A stretch of DNA of 51,796 nt from Pseudomonadota bacterium (lineage in GTDB: Bacteria; Pseudomonadota; Gammaproteobacteria; Steroidobacterales; Steroidobacteraceae), in assembly GCA_021838635.1 (NCBI GenBank), contig JAKCDC010000018.1, forward strand, positions 1-51,796. Reading direction: 5' to 3'. Under the pieces are notes generated by a model. The model was not told the origin of the DNA, did no database searches, and saw only the letters and a program-made list of their open reading frames with translations. Made by a program: the position numbers and the translations under genes. This document shows, piece after piece, positions 47,255-51,796 of this stretch. Position 1 is the first letter of the stretch; the number at the start of each line of letters is the position of its first letter.

Positions 47255-48404
47255 AGTGAGGAATGTGATTCGGCGTCAGTGCGAGAAGAAACTCCTCGCA
47301 CGGAATACACAATACATCGTCGCGTTTGATTCGGTCCTTGCCTCGATAGAGCAGGAACCGCTGACTTTGAGGATAGTCCTCGCCGAAGCTTCTGAGTGCC
47401 CGCAGATCCTCCGGGCGCACTCTGGTCGAATTCTTGACCTCAATCGCATGGAGGCCGCTGGCGCCATAGATGATGAAGTCGATTTCCGCTTGTGAGCGCG
47501 TCTGCCAGTAATAGAGTTCGTGTCGGTCGCTTGAATAGGCGCACCATGCACGCAAGTGCTGTGCCACTAGGCCCTCCAGCGCAGCGCCGTCGATGTCCGC
47601 TCCAGCATCGAGCAGCCCGCTCGGGCGATTAGCGCGGAACACCCCCGTATCGAAGTAATAGAACTTCGGATGAGACGCGAGTTCGCGCTTTGCGCGCCGG
47701 GTGAAGACATTGAGTCGAAATCCCAGCAATAAGTCTTCCAGGACTCCGAGGTAACCTTCGGCAGTCTTTCTATTCACGTGGCAGTCGCGCGCTACCGATG
47801 CGAGGTTTAACACCGAGCCGTGCGAGTAGCTCATCGCTTCGAGAAAGCGAGCAAAGGATCCGATATTGCGGACCAGTCCCTCCGTCTGGACTTCCTCACG
47901 CAAGTAAAGACCGTTATATGCACCCAGAAGCGCATCGGGATCGTGTGCGGCCCGGATGACCGGGAGCATTCCGTGTTGCAAAGCAGAGTCCAGCGTAAAG
48001 TCGCGGCCGAGTTCTGCAGCCATGTACGGGTGCAAGTGCTTTTCTGCTGCGCGGCCGCCGAGCAGATTAATCCCTCCGCGGCGTAACTTACGGGCGCTCG
48101 ATCCGGTCAGGACGAACTGGTGTCCTGTCTTCTTTTCGATCAGAAAGTGGACGACCTCAAGTAGCTCCGGCAGCTTCTGAATTTCGTCGATGAAGATCTG
48201 CTTGGCATGCGGATTGGCGTCCACCAGCTCACGCAATTGTTCGGGCCGGGCGGACAGCTGGCGTAACGTAGCGGGATCGAGCAGATCAATTCGCAGGGCA
48301 TTTGGGAACTCATGGTTGCACCACAACGTTTTGCCCGTCCCGCGCGGTCCCAATAGGAAAAAATGATCTCGGCCGGCTGAGAGAAATCGAGGCGTAAATG
48401 CCAT
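47253..48404 (-). CDS. AAA+-like ATPase with DUF4143/nuclease-like domain (third copy, tRNA-Ser islet)
   Basis: It is 383 residues from the ATG at 48404; an upstream ATG at 48545 would add 47 residues unlike the family. Walker A is GPRGTGKT at 19-26, Walker B QIFIDEIQKLPELLE, then QFVLTGSSARKLRRGG. The C-terminal core has AEIDFIIYG and AIEVKNSTRVRPEDLRALR (D, E-x-K). The favoured start sits inside an 8-bp-armed palindrome (48398-48424), which could be an autoregulatory operator. The gene lies alone between the tRNA-Ser 3' end and a duplicated 3' end, with lower GC than csrA or alaS, so it looks acquired. Function unknown. Confidence 0.82.
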   Translation of the reverse strand: MAFTPRFLSAGRDHFFLLGPRGTGKTLWCNHEFPNALRIDLLDPATLRQLSARPEQLRELVDANPHAKQIFIDEIQKLPELLEVVHFLIEKKTGHQFVLTGSSARKLRRGGINLLGGRAAEKHLHPYMAAELGRDFTLDSALQHGMLPVIRAAHDPDALLGAYNGLYLREEVQTEGLVRNIGSFARFLEAMSYSHGSVLNLASVARDCHVNRKTAEGYLGVLEDLLLGFRLNVFTRRAKRELASHPKFYYFDTGVFRANRPSGLLDAGADIDGAALEGLVAQHLRAWCAYSSDRHELYYWQTRSQAEIDFIIYGASGLHAIEVKNSTRVRPEDLRALRSFGEDYPQSQRFLLYRGKDRIKRDDVLCIPCEEFLLALTPNHIPH

Positions 48405-48424
48405 AATGCGACGCAATATGGCAT
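48398..48424. promoter_or_regulatory. Inverted repeat overlapping the third ATPase start
   Basis: ATGCCATA (48398-48405) and TATGGCAT (48417-48424) are perfect 8-bp arms around an 11-bp centre. On the minus strand the right-hand arm contains the favoured ATG (48404-48402). The position suits translational or transcriptional self-repression. Confidence 0.5.
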
Positions 48425-48569
48425 CATCGATACTATTTTGCAATTTCGAATTCCGTGCTCGCCCACCCGATTCTCGCCCTACACCGTCGAGGGGACTTGA
48501 GTGGGTATGGAAATTCGGAAGGACGGCATTCCTCTTTGCAGTCAATGACCTATAAGATCACGTGAATGC

Positions 48570-48581
48570 CTCTCTCCGCCA
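48570..48581 (+). repeat. Candidate attachment site, right copy of the tRNA-Ser 3' end
   Basis: CTCTCTCCGCCA repeats the last 12 bases of the tRNA-Ser gene at 47109-47120. No other part of a tRNA is present here, which fits the duplicated 3' end left by site-specific insertion. No integrase gene is visible between the two copies. Confidence 0.5.
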
Positions 48582-49135
48582 GAAATATCGTTATAAATCC
48601 AAGCGTTACTACGTTTCGTGCTGCGATTCGCGGCATCCTGAGGCCGCGCCATTTCTCATGGGTTCTCGGGCCGGCTCGCGCGGCGTCGCGTTGTCTCGCG
48701 CAGGTGTTGGCGTTGACGGACCCTTGGTGGTGAAGTTGGATCGCTCCGGCGCAGGTCCACTCGCACAGGGCATCAGCCGAGCGCCCGCGTGTAGATTAGA
48801 GTGAACTCTATTTTGGACACGGAAAAATCGGGGTTCAGTCGGAGCGGCGCATGCGGCGGCACGGTGATCATGGATCGGCCAGCGCCGCATCGGCCCTCCT
48901 GCGCGGGACTTGATGGCAGGCCGGATCTCGCCCAACCAATTCTCTAGCTACGACGCACTCCGTTGGCTATGGTGGTGACTAGTCCGGGGGGCGTGCCGGG
49001 GACCGGTGCTGCTGTTCGCGGTGGGCTGGGCAGTCTGCTTTATGCCGACTCTTGGCAAGGCAAGCTCAAGCCCTAGCGCAGTAAACTCGCGCTAGAGGAC
49101 CCCACGAGCCGTTATTGCCTCGGCGGCTTGCCTTA
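48582..49135. other. Non-coding or decayed stretch before the hipBA locus
   Basis: No gene is supported. A 12-residue stretch around 48715-48750 (GPLVVKLDRSGA) loosely recalls serine recombinases but is too short. CTAGCGC (49073-49079) and GCGCTAG (49089-49095) form a 7-bp stem with a 9-base loop, with no U-run. Confidence 0.4.
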
Positions 49136-49193
49136 TTTGATATATACGTCAAAATACACTGGATGACGCCACTAATTTGACGTATACATCAAA
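49136..49193 (+). promoter_or_regulatory. Paired HipB operators O1 and O2
   Basis: O1 is TTTGATATATACGTCAAA (49136-49153) and O2 is TTTGACGTATACATCAAA (49176-49193). The reverse complement of O1 differs from O2 at a single base, and each is itself nearly palindromic. Their starts are 40 bp apart, close to four helical turns. O2 runs into the hipB ATG. This is the layout expected for autorepression of a hipBA toxin-antitoxin operon. Confidence 0.82.
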
Positions 49194-49450
49194 TGCAAAC
49201 CCTTCAAGAACTCGGCGAGGCGGTAGCTGCACAGCGTCGCAAGCTGGGCCTCAAGCAGGGTGTGGTGGCGCTTCAAGCGGGCGTCACTCAAGAGTCCCTG
49301 TCGCGCTTTGAACGTGGCCGCGCTACCGAGTTTGGCTCGCGCAAGCTGCTCGCGTTGCTGGCCGTGCTTGGCCTCGAGGTGCAATTCACTCCAGCTGGTG
49401 TCTCTGGTTCGCTCGAAGAATTGCGCCGCGAGCGCGGGGCATCGCGATGA
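49193..49450 (+). CDS. hipB: HipB-like antitoxin, XRE family repressor
   Basis: The 85-residue protein has a helix-turn-helix (LGEAVAAQRRKLGLKQGVVA, then LQAGVTQESLSRFERGRATE) and a short C-terminal part (LLALLAVLGLEVQFTPAG). It should neutralise the HipA kinase and repress the operon through the two 18-bp operators upstream. The start ATG overlaps the end of operator O2. It ends with an ATGA overlap on hipA. Intact, unlike the hipB at 36763. Confidence 0.9.
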   Translation: MQTLQELGEAVAAQRRKLGLKQGVVALQAGVTQESLSRFERGRATEFGSRKLLALLAVLGLEVQFTPAGVSGSLEELRRERGASR

Positions 49451-50778
49451 ACCTCTCTGTCTATGTACTGGGCCGAGATGTGGCCGTGTTGGAGCCGGTC
49501 GGCGACTTCAAAAGCGTGCTGACTTACCACGCCGGCACCGGCCCCGATGATTTGGTATCACTGACCATGCCGGTGCGCACTGAGTCCTACGCCTGGGACG
49601 ATCAGCTGCCCCCGGTTTTCCAGATGAACCTACCGGAAGGGTACCTGCTCCAGGTGCTACAGGAACAATTTGGGCCGCACCTTGGGGCCAGCCCCACGGC
49701 CTTGCTGTCCGTGGTCGGCCGCAATATGGTCGGCCGCCTGCAGATTGCCGCACCTGGCGCCAAGCTCGACGAACCGGCCAAGCCGGTCGAGGTCCAGGAG
49801 CTTCTACGCGGCGACAACTCCGAGGAGGCGTTTGCGGAACTGGTGCGTCAACACGCGACCAGCGGCGTCTCCGGCGTGGTCCCCAAATTCCTGGATGCAC
49901 AGGACGAAAATCTCACGCTCGGTCTTCACAAAAAAACAACACTGCTGACACGGCGGCACATCATCAAGGGTTCGTCGAGCAAGCTGCCCTTCGCAGCCCT
50001 GAACGAATATCTCTGCATGCAGGTTGTCGCTCGCGTGATGCCCGCTGCCAAGGTTGAGGTTTCACTGGACGGCAGGGCGTTGGTGGTCGACCGCTTCGAC
50101 GTCGATGAGAACGGCCTACCGCACTGGGGCATGGAGGACTTCTGCGCCTTGCTGGGTTTGCGCCCATCAGCGAAATACGAAACCACATGGGAGCGAATCA
50201 TCAAGGCTGTGCGCGATCACGTGCCCGGTGCGCGGCGCCGTGAAACGCATCGTCAGCTCGTCACCATTTTGTTCCTGACTTACGCGCTGCGCAACGCCGA
50301 TTGCCATTCAAAAAATCTGGCGCTCCTCTACAGCTCCCGCGCCGACGTGCGTCTATCGCCAGCCTACGACATGCTGACCACGCCCGTCTACGCGGGTTAC
50401 CAGCACAATCCCCCCGGCATCGGCTTCATGGGAAAAAAGACCTGGACGCCGGGCAAGACATTGCAGAAATTTATCGTCGCTAATTTTGGCATAGAGGTGA
50501 AGGAACAGTCGGAAATCATCGAGGCGATCAGCGACGCCGTCTCTGCTACCGCGCCACAGGTCCGTGAAGCTATGAACGCCCATCAAGGATTCGATGACAT
50601 CGGCAAGCGCATGCTCATCGCCTGGCATGAGGGCATCTCCGGCCTGAGGGACAAGCGGATGTATGCCATGGGAGAATGGAAGCCCCGCGACACCATGACC
50701 GGATTCTCAGATCCGCCAAAACTGGACAATCCCAAGACCGAGAGTGGACGCTCTGAGCTGTTGGCGAGAAAGCACTAG
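49447..50778 (+). CDS. hipA: HipA-type Ser/Thr kinase toxin
   Basis: The 443-residue protein has an N-terminal HipA domain (about 1-100, with LPPVFQMNLPEGYL) and a Ser-containing activation-loop motif SGVSGVVPKF at 139-148. The ATP-binding Lys is probably K174 in HIIKGSSS. The catalytic loop RNADCHSKN (N283, D285, N290) and the metal-binding Asp308 in LSPAYDML follow. HipA of E. coli phosphorylates glutamyl-tRNA synthetase and promotes persistence; this target is not proven here. All kinase residues appear intact. It overlaps hipB by 4 bp. Confidence 0.92.
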   Translation: MNLSVYVLGRDVAVLEPVGDFKSVLTYHAGTGPDDLVSLTMPVRTESYAWDDQLPPVFQMNLPEGYLLQVLQEQFGPHLGASPTALLSVVGRNMVGRLQIAAPGAKLDEPAKPVEVQELLRGDNSEEAFAELVRQHATSGVSGVVPKFLDAQDENLTLGLHKKTTLLTRRHIIKGSSSKLPFAALNEYLCMQVVARVMPAAKVEVSLDGRALVVDRFDVDENGLPHWGMEDFCALLGLRPSAKYETTWERIIKAVRDHVPGARRRETHRQLVTILFLTYALRNADCHSKNLALLYSSRADVRLSPAYDMLTTPVYAGYQHNPPGIGFMGKKTWTPGKTLQKFIVANFGIEVKEQSEIIEAISDAVSATAPQVREAMNAHQGFDDIGKRMLIAWHEGISGLRDKRMYAMGEWKPRDTMTGFSDPPKLDNPKTESGRSELLARKH

Positions 50779-50992
50779 TGGTGAGCAGGGCCATCTTATT
50801 TGATGGGCTTGTCCGGCTTGCTGGTCAGTTTGATGATGGACTGGCCGCGAGGGCCATCACTGATCGTGACCATGCTGGAGGTCTTTTCCGCTCCCGATAT
50901 CTATATCGTCGTTGATTCGCACGGCCGCGAAGCGGACGTGGCCTCTGGCCGGTCCCAGGCCGGACAGAAGCTCTTTGCGGGGAGCGCGAGAC

Positions 50993-51101
50993 GGTTGTGG
51001 GAGCCTGATCGGCCTGAGGCTCTGGACAGGAGCCCCGTCGGGGCCCTTGATTCACAAGAGCCCCTCGGGGGAGTCTCCGGCTACCAGACCAGGAGACTCC
51101 C
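50993..51101. repeat. Cluster of REP-like palindromes
   Basis: There are three adjacent hairpins: GAGCCTGATCGGCCTGAGGCTC (imperfect, about 51000-51023), GCCCCGTCGGGGC (about 51034-51046), and GGGAGTCTCC (51069-51078) with GGAGACTCCC (51092-51101). Between them is GAGCCCCTCGGGGG. Short GGAG-led palindromes in inverted pairs are typical of REP sequences moved by RAYT-type transposases, but none is in the window. Confidence 0.5.
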
Positions 51102-51104
51102 ACA

Positions 51105-51392
51105 GTGTGCCACGCGCTATTGCACGATCCCGCCTTTCTTTCCGATTGCTCACCCGGATTGATGCCGAGTTCGCCGCCGAGGCGCGCCGAGAGGCTTCCG
51201 GTGCCAAGGCACGAATATGCGGAGCACTCTATTGTTTCGCCTTCGTCCGTACCATTTCCTTCAATTTGTGATCTGATTCAGCTCTTTGCACTGTCTGCTC
51301 TTGCCCTGCTGATCAGCGTCCTCGGCGCGCTAGTACTGGCTGTGGTCCTCATGATGCTGCCGTTTGCCTTCGCCTTCGGCTCGCTTCGGTGA
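51105..51392 (+). CDS. Possible small membrane protein, low confidence
   Basis: The frame from ATG 51105 ends in a strongly hydrophobic stretch (LFALSALALLISVLGALVLA and VVLMMLPFAFAFG) that could be a transmembrane helix. The first half has no family resemblance and overlaps the 21-bp repeat at 51178. A shorter product from an internal start is as likely. It may be a decayed fragment. Confidence 0.25.
   Translation: MCHALLHDPAFLSDCSPGLMPSSPPRRAERLPVPRHEYAEHSIVSPSSVPFPSICDLIQLFALSALALLISVLGALVLAVVLMMLPFAFAFGSLR
51178..51198 (+). repeat. 21-bp perfect direct repeat, right copy
   Basis: Identical to 47234-47254 in the same orientation. Both copies have GATGCC about 15-25 bp upstream, so the similarity may extend weakly. 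Confidence 0.6.
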
Positions 51393-51796
51393 GTCCTCCG
51401 CCCGGGAGCGGAATGGTTAACGAAGGTCCTGCTATAGATCGTCTGCGATTGATGAAGTGCGGCGACGTCCGCGCTTCTACAGTGCAGAATCCGAATGTAG
51501 CTGTCTTGCTGATCATAAAACGCGAAGACGAAAATCATTCTGCGTAACTTAAAAAACACTCCCGTGTTGAACGAGAGTCGTCGTGGAGTGCTTGACGGCC
51601 GACCCGCTGGGCCTTTCATCCTGTTCATGGTTTCAGTGATCGAACTGAAATTGTGCGCCATGATTGAACGGCGTCTCGGTAAGTGGCGGCACATGTGGCG
51701 GTACTGGTGACTGGCCGGAAAAATTCAGCGTCCTTGTCTTAGTTGCGGTTCAGAGTCAAACGCCGGACACTACAGCGATCAAAATCTCCACAGGGG
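51393..51796. other. Window end, unassigned
   Basis: A minus-strand frame near 51400-51640 (RRMIFVFAFYDQQDSYIRIL, then HCRSADVAA) has the look of a small real protein and distantly recalls RelE/BrnT-like toxins, but no clear start or family could be set. Nothing else is recognised. Confidence 0.3.

Noticed and set aside
48405..48545. Longer start for the third ATPase
   Set aside because: The extra 47 residues lack family similarity and the palindrome supports the 48404 start, although it is not excluded.
48711..48750. Serine-recombinase-like fragment GPLVVKLDRSGA
   Set aside because: Only about a dozen residues, no catalytic Ser region, and the frame is otherwise random.

Overview
The window is a high-GC chromosomal segment of a Gammaproteobacterium. 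Several neighbourhoods are typical of Xanthomonadales, Nevskiales or Pseudomonas relatives: pilRS divergent from sucCD, bamD beside rluD-pgeF-clpB, fmdB-DUF502-aspS, pncC-thpR-recA-recX-alaS-csrA, and a tRNA-Ser after csrA. The taxonomic placement is inferred from gene order and protein similarity only. Most core genes are intact and use ATG, GTG or TTG starts with short overlaps.

Layout. 1-4844 (minus) is a less GC-rich four-gene cluster chained by 4-bp overlaps: a large polytopic membrane protein, an NAD-dependent epimerase, a FAD oxidoreductase and a GtrA-like flippase cut by the window edge. It looks like an envelope glycan module. 5283-6503 is a DUF4143-type ATPase with iteron-like repeats at its 5' end. 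6746-9768 is the PilS-PilR two-component system for type IV pili. 9946-13975 holds sucC, sucD (with an unusual histone-H1-like tail) and NAD synthetase. 14215-16201 holds a second DUF4143 ATPase and a decayed two-gene operon, one gene with a SEC-C zinc motif and one with two nonsense codons. 16441-18161 holds a periplasmic retropepsin-like protein and an acetyltransferase. 18267-28138 is a housekeeping run: bamD, rluD, pgeF, clpB with a sigma-32 promoter, fmdB, DUF502, an alcohol dehydrogenase, aspS and a hydrolase. 28154-31828 is a 1224-residue c-di-GMP protein with a globin-like segment between its GGDEF and EAL domains. 32134-35150 is mutS-arsN2.

35151-38422 is an accessory pocket: a small lipoprotein, a decayed copy of a transporter 3' end, and a frameshifted hipBA toxin-antitoxin pair. 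The intact transporter and a divergent LacI regulator follow. 40981-47120 returns to core genes (pncC, thpR, recA, recX, alaS, csrA, tRNA-Ser). 47121-51796 is accessory again: a third DUF4143 ATPase lying between the tRNA-Ser 3' end and a second partial copy of that 3' end, an intact hipBA pair with paired operators, and a cluster of REP-like palindromes.

The most notable items are the globin-containing c-di-GMP enzyme, the tRNA-Ser islet, the three DUF4143 ATPases with distinct upstream repeats, the basic tails on SucD and FmdB, the SEC-C pseudogene operon that simple ORF calling misses, and the two hipBA loci, one broken at a run of eight C.
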